Source: Cellulomonas chitinilytica
Lineage (GTDB): Bacteria; Actinomycetota; Actinomycetes; Actinomycetales; Cellulomonadaceae
Assembly: GCF_016862675.1 (NCBI RefSeq)
Contig: NZ_BONK01000016.1
Coordinates: forward strand, 1 to 64,000
Direction of reading: 5' to 3'
DNA length: 64,000 nt
The notes under the pieces were generated by a model. The model did no database searches and was not told the DNA's origin. It saw only the letters and a program-made list of their open reading frames with translations. The translations under genes and the position numbers were made by a program. Shown in pieces: positions 21,089 through 29,134 of the stretch; within the stretch, counting starts at the first letter, position 1; each line of letters begins with the position of its first letter.

Positions 21089-22059
21089 GGCGTCCGGCCG
21101 TACACGGACGTCGGAGGCGCCGGTGCGGGCCCGAGCGCGCCGAGCCACCTGTCGTAGAGCGCCGTCCACGTCCCGTCGGTCTTGGCCTGGTCGAGCACCG
21201 CGTTCACGAACCGCACCATGTCGACGTTCGCCGCGGGCACACCGATGCCGTAGGGCTCGGCGCTGAACGCGTCGCCGACGACCTTCGCGTACGGGTCCTG
21301 CGCGACGAAGCCCGCCAGGACCGTGTCGTCGCCCGTGATGGCGTCCACCTTGCCCTGCTGGAAGAGCGCGAGGCAGCCCGTGTGGGTGTCCGCGGCGACC
21401 GCGGTGATGTCGGGGTGCTGCGAGAGCCGGTCGAGCGTCGTCGTGCCCTTCGGGGCGCACACGCGCTGGCCGGCGAGGTCGTCGATGCCTGTCGCGGTGG
21501 AGTCGCGCGTGACGAGCACCTTCTGGCCGGAGCGCAGGTACTCCGCGGAGAAGGCGATCTGCTGCCACCGGTCGCAGTTCATCGTGAACGTGCGTGCGAC
21601 GAGGTCGACCTGGCCGCCCGTGAGCACGTCGAGGCGCTGGCCGGACGTGATGACCCGGAACTGGAGCCGGTCCGGGTCGCCGAACAGCGCGCGGGAGATC
21701 TCGTGCAGCACGTCGATGTCGAAGCCCTCGATCTGGCCCGTGAGCGGGTTCCGCGAGCCCATCAGCAGCGTGTCGGCCGAGACGCCGACCACGAGCGAGC
21801 CGCGATCCTGGATCGCCGCCATGGTGCTGCCGGGCGTGACCGACGTCCCCGCGTCCGGTGCGTAGGACGTCGTCGCGTCGTCGCACTGCGCGGCGGGCGG
21901 GGCGGCCGTCGGCGACGGGGTCTCGCTCGCCGTCGGCGTCGGCGACGGGGCGGTGTCCGTGGGGTCGCAGCCGGCCAGGAGGGCCAGCCCGACGACGGCG
22001 GCCAGGACCGCCGCCGTCCGGCGCGCTCGTCCCGGGTGGCGGGTGCGGGTCGTGGTCAC
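21085..22059 (-). CDS. glnH: GlnH-like substrate-binding lipoprotein
   Basis: 324 residues. Signal sequence with the lipobox LLAGC near residue 31, then a Pro/Thr/Ser linker, then a family 3 extracellular solute-binding fold: GSLVVGVSADTLLMG, GFDIDVLHEISRALFG, VDLVARTFTMNCDRW and PYGIGVPAANVDMVRF. It is expected to sit on the outer face of the membrane. Mycobacterial GlnH binds Asp, Glu and Asn and signals through GlnX to PknG. No ABC permease or ATPase is encoded nearby, supporting a sensor rather than a transport role. Confidence 0.92.
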   Translation of the reverse strand: MTTTRTRHPGRARRTAAVLAAVVGLALLAGCDPTDTAPSPTPTASETPSPTAAPPAAQCDDATTSYAPDAGTSVTPGSTMAAIQDRGSLVVGVSADTLLMGSRNPLTGQIEGFDIDVLHEISRALFGDPDRLQFRVITSGQRLDVLTGGQVDLVARTFTMNCDRWQQIAFSAEYLRSGQKVLVTRDSTATGIDDLAGQRVCAPKGTTTLDRLSQHPDITAVAADTHTGCLALFQQGKVDAITGDDTVLAGFVAQDPYAKVVGDAFSAEPYGIGVPAANVDMVRFVNAVLDQAKTDGTWTALYDRWLGALGPAPAPPTSVYGRTP

Positions 22060-23381
22060 CGGTACTCCTCCAGTCGCCTGCCGATACCGCGCCACCCGAG
22101 GACCGCCGCGGCGACGCCCGCGAGGAGCGCGAGCCAGCCGAGCAGCACCACCGCGCCACCCGCGTCGCCCAACGCGTCCTGGGTGGCCGTGACGTCCTCG
22201 TCGACCGAGGACGTGGCCGCGGCCGTCAGCGCGTCGAACGCGATCCGCGGCTCGCCCTGCGGGTCGACGGCGAGCGCCACCGCGCCGTCCCAGTCCCCGG
22301 CGTCGTCCAGGGCCCTGATCTGCGCGTGCGCGCCGACCCACGTCGCGAGCTGCTGGCCGAGGTCGCCGGCGGGCGCGGGCGCGCCGTCGAGCACCTGCGC
22401 CGCCTGGTCCGTCTCGGCGACGAACGTCTCCTCGAACGCCTGCCCGGATCCGCGCTTGATGAGGGTGAACGACTCCATCGACTTCGCGTCCGTCGCGAGC
22501 GACAGCGCCTGCGAGACGGCCACCGCCCGGGCGTAGGGGCCGTCGCGGACGTCGTCCGCCCGGACGCCGGCGCGGCCGAGGACGACGGCGCCGCCGACCG
22601 TGGCGACGACCAGCACGACGGTCGCGACGACCAGGCCGGCGTTGAGCCGCCGGTGCGTCCGCCGGGCCAGCCACACCTGCACGACGACGAGCACGACGAG
22701 GGCCAGCACGCACAGCGCGAGCACCCACAGCACCTGCGACACCGCCGCGAACGACCCGTCGACGCGGTGCTCGTTGTCCGCCACGAGGCCGTCCAGCGCG
22801 GGCAGCACCTCGGACCGCAGCACCGACGACGCCTGGTCGAGGTAGGCCGCGCCGACCGGGAACCCCTGCCGGTTGTTGGCCCGCGCCTGCTCGACGAGGC
22901 CGGTGTACGTCGTCAGCCCCGCGGTGGCCGTGCCGAGGAGGTCGGCGTCGGAGGAGTTCGAGCCGGCGAGGCCGGCCAGCCCCTGCGACGCCTCGGCGAT
23001 CGCGGTGCTGTAGCGGACGCGCTGCTCGACCGGCTCGAGACCGCCCACGAGGAACGCGTTGGTCGCGGCGGCGTCCGCCGTGACGAGGTCGTTGCGCACC
23101 TCGCGGACCCCGATGAGCTGCGCCGTGTCGGCCCGGGCGGCGTCGAGCGCCGCGGCCTGCGCCAGGCCCGCGGCGAGACCCGCGGCCCCCGCGACCAGGG
23201 CCGCGACGACGACGAGGACGCCCGCGACGCGCAGCTTCCCGGGCGTCCGGCGCAGCGCGGCCCGCAGGCCGTGCGACGCCGGCGCCGGGTCTCCTGGCGC
23301 GGCGGCCGCCGCGACCGCCGGCGTGACCGGCGCGGGACCCGTGCGGCCCGTCGCGCTGCCGGGTGAGACGAGCGTCGTCAC
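22056..23381 (-). CDS. glnX: GlnX-like membrane sensor protein
   Basis: 441 residues. Hydrophobic segments near 52-74, 218-240 and 247-270 and at the C-terminus (about 410-431) predict four membrane helices, with two helical domains of about 145 residues outside the membrane. This matches mycobacterial GlnX, which passes the GlnH signal to PknG. The N-terminal 50 residues are cytosolic and disordered-looking. The GTG start overlaps the AAA gene stop and its stop overlaps glnH (both GTGA). Identification rests on topology and the glnH-pknG neighbourhood. Confidence 0.85.
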   Translation of the reverse strand: MTTLVSPGSATGRTGPAPVTPAVAAAAAPGDPAPASHGLRAALRRTPGKLRVAGVLVVVAALVAGAAGLAAGLAQAAALDAARADTAQLIGVREVRNDLVTADAAATNAFLVGGLEPVEQRVRYSTAIAEASQGLAGLAGSNSSDADLLGTATAGLTTYTGLVEQARANNRQGFPVGAAYLDQASSVLRSEVLPALDGLVADNEHRVDGSFAAVSQVLWVLALCVLALVVLVVVQVWLARRTHRRLNAGLVVATVVLVVATVGGAVVLGRAGVRADDVRDGPYARAVAVSQALSLATDAKSMESFTLIKRGSGQAFEETFVAETDQAAQVLDGAPAPAGDLGQQLATWVGAHAQIRALDDAGDWDGAVALAVDPQGEPRIAFDALTAAATSSVDEDVTATQDALGDAGGAVVLLGWLALLAGVAAAVLGWRGIGRRLEEYR

Positions 23382-24829
23382 GCGGACTCCTCGAGGTGGT
23401 CGGGGGCGGCCGGGTCGTCGGCCGCCGGGTCGTCGTCCGCAGCGGCGTCGTCCGCCGAGGCGACGAGGTCGTCGGGCAGCAGCACGCGCAGCTGCTCGAG
23501 GCTGGGCTCGTCGACGTCGCGCAGCCGCCACGCGTGCCGGGTGATGGCCTGGTCGAGCACGTTGCGGGCGTACCGGCCGTTGCCGAAGCCCTCGTCGCGG
23601 ACCTCGGCGGACGCGAGCCGCTCGAACTGCGCGAGGCACTCGGGCGACGGCGTGAAGTCCGCCTTGCGCGCGGTGCGGTCGAAGATCTCCCGGAGCTCGG
23701 CGTCCGTGTAGTCGTCGAACTCGAGCGTCGTCGCGAACCGGCTCTCCAGGCCCGGGTTGACGGCGAGGAACCGCGCCATCGGCCCGGGGTACCCCGCGAC
23801 GACGACCACCAGGTCGTCGCGGTGGTCCTCCATGTCCTTGACGAGCGTGGTCACGGCCTCCTCGCCGTACTGGTCCTCCGCCAGCCCGTACGCCTCGTCG
23901 ACGAACAGGACCCCTCCGACGGCCGACGCGACGACGGCCGACGTCTTCTCGGCGGTCTGCCCGAGGTACCCCGCGACGAGCTCCGAGCGGTCCACCTCGA
24001 CGAGGTGCCCCTTGCTCAGCAGCCCGAGCGCGCGGTACAGCCCCGCGACGAGGCGCGCGACCGTCGTCTTGCCCGTGCCGGGGTTCCCGAGGAACACGAG
24101 GTGCCGGGTGATCGTCGGCGTCGCGAGCCCCGCGTCCTGGCGGAGCTTGGCGACGCGCAGCAGCTGCGCCTGCCGCCGGACCTCGTGCTTGACGCGCTCG
24201 AGGCCGACGAGCGCGTCGAGCTCCGCGAGCAGCTCGTCGAGCGTGGGCGCGGGTGCCTCGGTCCCGGTGGTGGCCGCTGCGGTCGCCGGCTCCGCGGTCG
24301 CGAGCTCACCCGGGCCTGCGGTCCGGCCCGCCGGCAGCCCGGCGGTCGTGGCCGCGCCGTCCGGGGACCACCGGTCGCCGTGCTCGGGTCCCGGCACGGT
24401 GGACGGTCGCGGCGGCCCGGCCTGCAGCACGGCGTCGCGCTGCACCGCCGCGGTCGCCGACGCGCGCGCGATGACGTCGATCGACGCCGGACCCAGGTCG
24501 CAGGCGGCGGCGACCACCCGGACCAGCGCCGCCGCGTAGCCGCCGGCGTGCGCCGACCCGTCAGCGACGAGCGCCGCGAGGGACGCGGTCGGCGTCGACC
24601 GCCACCGGCGCGCGACGGCGGCCTGCTCGAAGAACCGGTCGAGCGCGGGTCCGGGCACCCCGACCGCCGCGCTCCACGCCGCCGGCGCACCCGGCACCGC
24701 CTCCGCGACCGCCGCGGCGAGGGCGGCCCCCTCGTCGCGGGCCGCCGCGGGATCGAGGCCCGCCGCCGTCGCGGCCTCCTGGACCGCGTCGAGCGCCGCG
24801 CGCAGCTCGTCGACCGGGCCCACGCTCAC
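23378..24829 (-). CDS. CbbX/SpoVK-like AAA+ ATPase
   Basis: 483 residues. A helical N-terminal ~190 residues and a Pro/Ala linker precede one AAA+ module: GNPGTGKTT (Walker A, from 248), VLFVDEAYGLAE (Walker B), VVVAGYPGPMARFL (sensor 1 region), and GFGNGRYARNVLDQAI (sensor 2 arginines). This layout is that of CbbX/SpoVK-type remodelling ATPases, not of proteases. The acidic C-terminus is Asp/Ala-rich. GTG 24829 overlaps the preceding stop. The substrate is unknown; a partner in the cluster is likely. Confidence 0.88.
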   Translation of the reverse strand: MSVGPVDELRAALDAVQEAATAAGLDPAAARDEGAALAAAVAEAVPGAPAAWSAAVGVPGPALDRFFEQAAVARRWRSTPTASLAALVADGSAHAGGYAAALVRVVAAACDLGPASIDVIARASATAAVQRDAVLQAGPPRPSTVPGPEHGDRWSPDGAATTAGLPAGRTAGPGELATAEPATAAATTGTEAPAPTLDELLAELDALVGLERVKHEVRRQAQLLRVAKLRQDAGLATPTITRHLVFLGNPGTGKTTVARLVAGLYRALGLLSKGHLVEVDRSELVAGYLGQTAEKTSAVVASAVGGVLFVDEAYGLAEDQYGEEAVTTLVKDMEDHRDDLVVVVAGYPGPMARFLAVNPGLESRFATTLEFDDYTDAELREIFDRTARKADFTPSPECLAQFERLASAEVRDEGFGNGRYARNVLDQAITRHAWRLRDVDEPSLEQLRVLLPDDLVASADDAAADDDPAADDPAAPDHLEESA

Positions 24830-25365
24830 AGCGCCTCCCCCGTGACCGCGCCCGGACCGACCTCCGGTGCGATCGCCAACGCCGACCCGCCGAACTTCTC
24901 GGCGAGGAACTGCCCGTGCGCGACGAGCGCCTGCGCGTCCTCCCGTGACACCGCGTCGGAGATCTTGTCGAGGGTCACACCGAGCAGGTCGAGCTGGTCG
25001 CACAGGACCATGAGCGACGTCTTTCCGTGCGACACGACGCGCCGGTCCGCGAACTCCCGCGGCAGCCGCAGGTACCCGCCCACAGCCTCCGGCAGGTAGC
25101 TGGTCGCGGTCGCGACGACGGTGTGCGCCTGCCGCGAGCCCACGCCGAACCGGTCGAGGCGCGGCGCCATCTCCTCGATGGTGCGCGCGATGCCGTGCAC
25201 GCGGGCCACCACCGCCGCGGGCACGCGACCGGCGACCTGCTGCTCCACGGTCCGCACCGACGCGAGGATCTCCGCGGACGTCGGCGGGGCGGGCCGCGCG
25301 GTCGTGAGCTCGGCCGGACGCGGCCGGCCCCGCAGGCGGTCCACGACGTCCCCGAACCAGCTCAT
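24826..25365 (-). CDS. Protein of unknown function in TelA-PknG cluster
   Basis: 179 residues, ATG start. No signal peptide or membrane helix. The N-terminal 30 residues are basic and Pro-rich; the rest looks helical (for example ILASVRTVEQQVAG and LMVLCDQLDLLGVTLDKI). No motif I can name. It starts 15 nt after the telA stop and ends inside the AAA gene start (GTGA), so it is coupled to the ATPase and may be its adaptor. That role is inferred from position only. Confidence 0.72.
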   Translation of the reverse strand: MSWFGDVVDRLRGRPRPAELTTARPAPPTSAEILASVRTVEQQVAGRVPAAVVARVHGIARTIEEMAPRLDRFGVGSRQAHTVVATATSYLPEAVGGYLRLPREFADRRVVSHGKTSLMVLCDQLDLLGVTLDKISDAVSREDAQALVAHGQFLAEKFGGSALAIAPEVGPGAVTGEAL

Positions 25366-25380
25366 CTGGATCCCGACCCG

Positions 25381-26610
25381 TCAGCTGCCGCCGAGGTCGA
25401 GCGAGCTCGACGACGACAGCCCCTCGCGCAGAGGGGTGTCCGTGCGCGAGACGCGGTCGAGGTAGGCCTGCGCCTTCTCCGTCTCGGTCTGCAGGACGCC
25501 GACGGTCTGCGCCATCGAGTCGAGGGCCTTGACCTTGAACTCGTCGATGGACTCCATGGTCGCGTAGATGTCGGCGAAGGCCTGCTGCAGCTGGGGCAGA
25601 CCGAGCGTCGACGACGCCGCCTGCTGCTGGATGCTCGCCGACTGGTCCTTGAGCATCTTGGACGTCGACGCGATCATGCCCGAGGTCGTCGTGTTGAGGG
25701 CCGTGATCTGGTCGAGCACGAGCTTCTGGTTGTTGAGCGCCTGCGCGACGAGCACGGCGGTGCGCAGCGCGGAGACCGTGGTGGTCGTCGCGCGGTCGAC
25801 GCCCTTGATGAGCTCGATGTTGTTCTTCAGGATGATGTCGACCGCGAGGTACCCCTGGATCGACACGACGAGCTGCGTGAGCAGGTCCTGGTGCTTCTGG
25901 CGGACGTAGAACAGGACGTCCTTGCGCAGCGAGTCGGCCCGGGTCGGGTCGGACACCTCGATCTCGGCGATCTTCGCGGACAGCTGCGTGTCGAGGTGCT
26001 CCGCGACGTACACGTACTGGTTCAGGCGGCCCATGGTCTCCCACAGGCGCTGCTTCTCGAGGTTGAGCGCCGCGTTGTCCTTGCGCAGCTCGTCCTGCCC
26101 GTCGTACAGCGCCCGCACGATGGCGTCGAGCTGCGCCTGCGCGCTCTCGTACCGGCGGAAGTAGTCGGTGAGCTGCTGGCCGAACGGGATGAACCCGAGG
26201 AGCTTGCGGCCGACGCTCGCCTCGGCGGGATCGAGCTCCTCGACCGTGCGGCGCAGGTCGAGCAGGGACCGGCTCACCTGCGACGTCCCGGACACGCCGC
26301 CCTCACGCAGCTCGCGCACGGGGACCTGCAGGAGCCGGTTCGACGAGTCCGCGGCGGTGCGGATGTCAGCCTCGCCCATGAGGCGGACGTCGTCGGCCTT
26401 CGCGGCGAGCTCGGGCGAGCCGGGCTGGACGGCGAGCAGGCCGTCGACGTACGCCGAGACCTTGGCGTTCAGACCGGGCAGCGCCGCCTCGTCGATCCGC
26501 GGGGCCATCGCCGGGGCCTGCGTCGCGGCGACCGGCTGCGCCGGTGCGGGCGGCTCCAGCGCGAACGCCGACTGCGCCGCCGGGGGTGTCAGTGGGGTCG
26601 CGTCGGTCAT
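25381..26610 (-). CDS. telA: TelA family protein (toxic anion resistance)
   Basis: 409 residues, cytosolic, mostly alpha-helical. The core matches the TelA/YceG-like family: LLGFIPFGQQLTDYFRRYESAQ, GQDELRKDNAALNLEKQRLWE and GVDRATTTTVSALRTAVLVAQAL. Family members are linked to tellurite resistance and to envelope stress, but their biochemistry is not settled. It has a strong GGAGG ribosome site and heads the whole minus-strand cluster, so the promoter must lie in 26611-26893. Its position with VWA, PP2C and kinase genes suggests signalling rather than plain metal resistance (inference). Confidence 0.88.
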   Translation of the reverse strand: MTDATPLTPPAAQSAFALEPPAPAQPVAATQAPAMAPRIDEAALPGLNAKVSAYVDGLLAVQPGSPELAAKADDVRLMGEADIRTAADSSNRLLQVPVRELREGGVSGTSQVSRSLLDLRRTVEELDPAEASVGRKLLGFIPFGQQLTDYFRRYESAQAQLDAIVRALYDGQDELRKDNAALNLEKQRLWETMGRLNQYVYVAEHLDTQLSAKIAEIEVSDPTRADSLRKDVLFYVRQKHQDLLTQLVVSIQGYLAVDIILKNNIELIKGVDRATTTTVSALRTAVLVAQALNNQKLVLDQITALNTTTSGMIASTSKMLKDQSASIQQQAASSTLGLPQLQQAFADIYATMESIDEFKVKALDSMAQTVGVLQTETEKAQAYLDRVSRTDTPLREGLSSSSSLDLGGS

Positions 26611-26681
26611 GTGTTCCTCCACGTCAGCGGTCGTCGAGCACTGTGCCCCGCCGCTGCGTCGCGCCGTGCGGCGCCGTCGGA

Positions 26682-26701
26682 CGATGGTCACGCGATGGTC
26701 A
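26682..26701. repeat. 11-bp-spaced direct repeat upstream of telA
   Basis: CGATGGTCA occurs at 26682-26690 and again at 26693-26701, one helical turn apart, about 75-90 bp upstream of the telA start. The 283-nt space between the divergent telA and tryptophan synthase genes holds nothing else I can name, apart from a weak -10-like TAGCCT (plus strand) at 26793-26798. Confidence 0.4.
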
Positions 26702-26893
26702 AGCGCTTGCCTGCGGACGCTAGCACGGTGACGTGACGCCCAGGGGGTGGATTCAGCCGGCCGAGCACCGCGTTCGTGCAGAGCGCAACGGATAGCCTGC
26801 GGCTGCGGACCGCTCGACGGCGTCGGTCCCGACCGTCGAACGGTGCGTCCCCTGACCGGCGCACGCCTGCGGCGTGCTCACCTGGAGGCACCG

Positions 26894-28204
26894 ATGACGA
26901 CTTCCCCCGACGACGTCCGTCTGACCCCGCGCACCGAGCCCCTGGGCCTCGCGGTCCCGTCGGCCGTGCCCACCCACTGGTACAACCTCGCCGCGGACCT
27001 GCCGACGCCCGTGCCGCCCGCCCTGCACCCGGGCACGCAGCAGCCGCTCACGCCCGACGACCTCGCCCCGCTCTTCCCGATGGCGCTCATCGGCCAGGAG
27101 GTCTCGACCGAGCGGTACGTCGAGATCCCGCAGACCGTCCGGGAGATCTACGCGCTGTGGCGGCCGTCGCCCCTCGTGCGGGCGCGGCGGCTGGAGCGGG
27201 CGCTCGGCACCCCGGCGCGCATCTACTACAAGTACGAGGGCGTGAGCCCGGCCGGGTCGCACAAGCCGAACACGGCCGTCGCGCAGGCCTACTACAACGC
27301 CGTCGAGGGGATCACGAAGCTCACCACGGAGACCGGCGCCGGCCAGTGGGGCGCGTCGCTGTCGATGGCGTGCTCGCTGCTCGGCCTGGAGTGCGAGGTG
27401 TGGCAGGTGCGGGCGTCCTACGACTCCAAGCCGTACCGGCGGATGCAGATGGAGACGTACGGCGCGGTGTGCCACCCGTCGCCGTCGGACCTCACGCAGG
27501 CTGGTCGCGCGATGCTCGAGGCCGACCCGCACACCACCGGGTCGCTCGGCATGGCGATCAGCGAGGCGGTGGAGGCCGCGGCGACCGACCCGGCGGCGCA
27601 CTACGCGCTCGGCAGCGTGCTCAACCACGTGCTCCTGCACCAGACGGTCATCGGCCAGGAGGCCCTCGCGCAGCTCGACGAGATCGACGAGCGGGCCGAC
27701 GTCGTGTTCGGCTGCGCGGGCGGCGGCTCGAACCTCGGCGGGCTGGCGTTCCCGTTCCTCGGCCGCAACCTGCGCGAGGGCACGAGCACCCGCGTCGTGG
27801 CGTGCGAGCCGGCGGCGTGCCCGTCGCTCACGCAGGGCGAGTACCGCTACGACTTCGGGGACGTCGCCGGCCTGACCCCGCTGCTCAAGATGCACACCCT
27901 GGGCAAGGACTTCGTACCGCCACCTATCCACGCGGGCGGCCTGAGGTACCACGGGATGGCGCCGATGGTGTCGCACGCGAAGGAGCTGGGGCTGCTCGAT
28001 GCGATCGCCGTCGACCAGGAGACCGCGTTCGCGGCGGGGGTCGAGTTCGCGCGGGCCGAGGGGATCATCCCGGCGCCGGAGTCGACGCACGCGGTCGCGG
28101 GAGCCATCGCGCACGCGCGCGCGGCGACCGAGCCGCAGACGATCGTCATCGGGCTGTCCGGCAACGGGGTGCTCGACCTGCCCGCGTACCACGACTTCCT
28201 CTGA
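26894..28204 (+). CDS. TrpB2-type tryptophan synthase beta-like protein
   Basis: 436 residues. PLP lysine at 124 in [13 protein letters not shown], the glycine phosphate-binding loop [11 protein letters not shown], and [16 protein letters not shown]. The longer N-terminus and the GSHKPN context mark it as the TrpB2 (type 2) subgroup rather than the TrpB that partners TrpA. TrpB2 proteins make tryptophan from indole and serine or phosphoserine, often alone. There is no trpA nearby. The ATG at 26894 has a GGAGG ribosome site. It ends 15 nt from the end of a convergent methyltransferase gene. Confidence 0.93.
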   Translation: MTTSPDDVRLTPRTEPLGLAVPSAVPTHWYNLAADLPTPVPPALHPGTQQPLTPDDLAPLFPMALIGQEVSTERYVEIPQTVREIYALWRPSPLVRARRLERALGTPARIYYKYEGVSPAGSHKPNTAVAQAYYNAVEGITKLTTETGAGQWGASLSMACSLLGLECEVWQVRASYDSKPYRRMQMETYGAVCHPSPSDLTQAGRAMLEADPHTTGSLGMAISEAVEAAATDPAAHYALGSVLNHVLLHQTVIGQEALAQLDEIDERADVVFGCAGGGSNLGGLAFPFLGRNLREGTSTRVVACEPAACPSLTQGEYRYDFGDVAGLTPLLKMHTLGKDFVPPPIHAGGLRYHGMAPMVSHAKELGLLDAIAVDQETAFAAGVEFARAEGIIPAPESTHAVAGAIAHARAATEPQTIVIGLSGNGVLDLPAYHDFL

Positions 28205-28219
28205 CAGCGCCCGTCGGGG

Positions 28220-29035
28220 TCAGGCCCGGCGGCCCCGGACCAGCAGGTGCGCGCTCGCTCCGAGCAGGCTGGGCTCGCGCTCGACCCGGCGGATCGCGTC
28301 GAGCACCCGCTCACGCGTGCCGGGGTCATCCAGCAGCTCCTCGATCCCTCGCTGGAACGAGCCCGGCCCTTCGACCGCGACCGGGCCGTCGAGCTCCAGC
28401 CCCGCCTCCTCGACCTCGTGGGCGAGCTCGTCGGCCCGGTGGAAGTACGCGGTCGCGAACCAGCCCGGTACCCGGTCGGCGTTGACGTGCTCGCCGGTCT
28501 CGACGCCACGACGGACCACCTCGGCGAACCGCGGGTCCCGCAGGAACCCGCTCGCGAACCCGTCGATCGTCGACCCGAACCGGCTGATCGCCGCGGCCAC
28601 GACCACCCCGCCCGGACGCAGGACCCTGCGGGCCTCCGCCCACGCCCGCAACCGGTCCGGCCGGGACGGCAGGTGGTAGAGCGGCCCGAGCAGCAGGACG
28701 GCGTCCACCGAGCCGTCGTCGAACGCGAGCGCGCGGGCGTCACCCTCGGTCACGGACGCGAGCGGACGGCGGGCGGCCGCTGACGCCGCGCGCGCCTGCT
28801 CCACGTGCAGCGGCACCGGGTCGACGAGGTGCACGGTGTAGCCCTCGTCGGCCAGCGGCAGCGCGTACCGGCCCGCCGCACCACCGACGTCGAGCACGAC
28901 CGCGGGTGCGGGGGGCAGCCAGCGGTGGAGCAGCTCGGTGGTGCGCAGCGCCTCGAGGCGGCCGTGACCGGCGCCGAGACGCGCCTGCTCGTCGCCGATG
29001 GCGTAGTAGGCCTGGACGTCGGGCGGGATCTCCAT
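28220..29035 (-). CDS. Class I SAM-dependent methyltransferase
   Basis: 271 residues. The SAM-binding motif I is VLDVGGAAGRYALPLA near residue 47, followed by an acidic strand end (VHLVDP) and the motif IV-like DAVLLLGPLYHL. The substrate is unknown; the sequence type resembles small-molecule methyltransferases of the UbiE/YcgJ group. ATG 29035 has a GAGGG ribosome site, so I prefer it to the ATG 48 nt upstream. It stands between convergent trpB2 and the large nuclease gene and is probably a single-gene unit. Confidence 0.85.
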   Translation of the reverse strand: MEIPPDVQAYYAIGDEQARLGAGHGRLEALRTTELLHRWLPPAPAVVLDVGGAAGRYALPLADEGYTVHLVDPVPLHVEQARAASAAARRPLASVTEGDARALAFDDGSVDAVLLLGPLYHLPSRPDRLRAWAEARRVLRPGGVVVAAAISRFGSTIDGFASGFLRDPRFAEVVRRGVETGEHVNADRVPGWFATAYFHRADELAHEVEEAGLELDGPVAVEGPGSFQRGIEELLDDPGTRERVLDAIRRVEREPSLLGASAHLLVRGRRA

Positions 29036-29093
29036 CTCGGCACCCTCGCGGGCGCGGCGGCCGTTGTCCACCGAGTTCGGCACGGACGCCCGA

Positions 29094-29122
29094 GGGCCCG
29101 CGTCCGTCGTGGACGCGGGCCC
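29094..29122 (-). terminator. Terminator after nuclease gene
   Basis: Perfect 12-bp stem (29094-29105 with 29111-29122) and 5-nt loop, 12 nt past the nuclease stop and upstream of the methyltransferase start. Confidence 0.75.
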
Positions 29123-29134
29123 CCGTGCGCGCGG

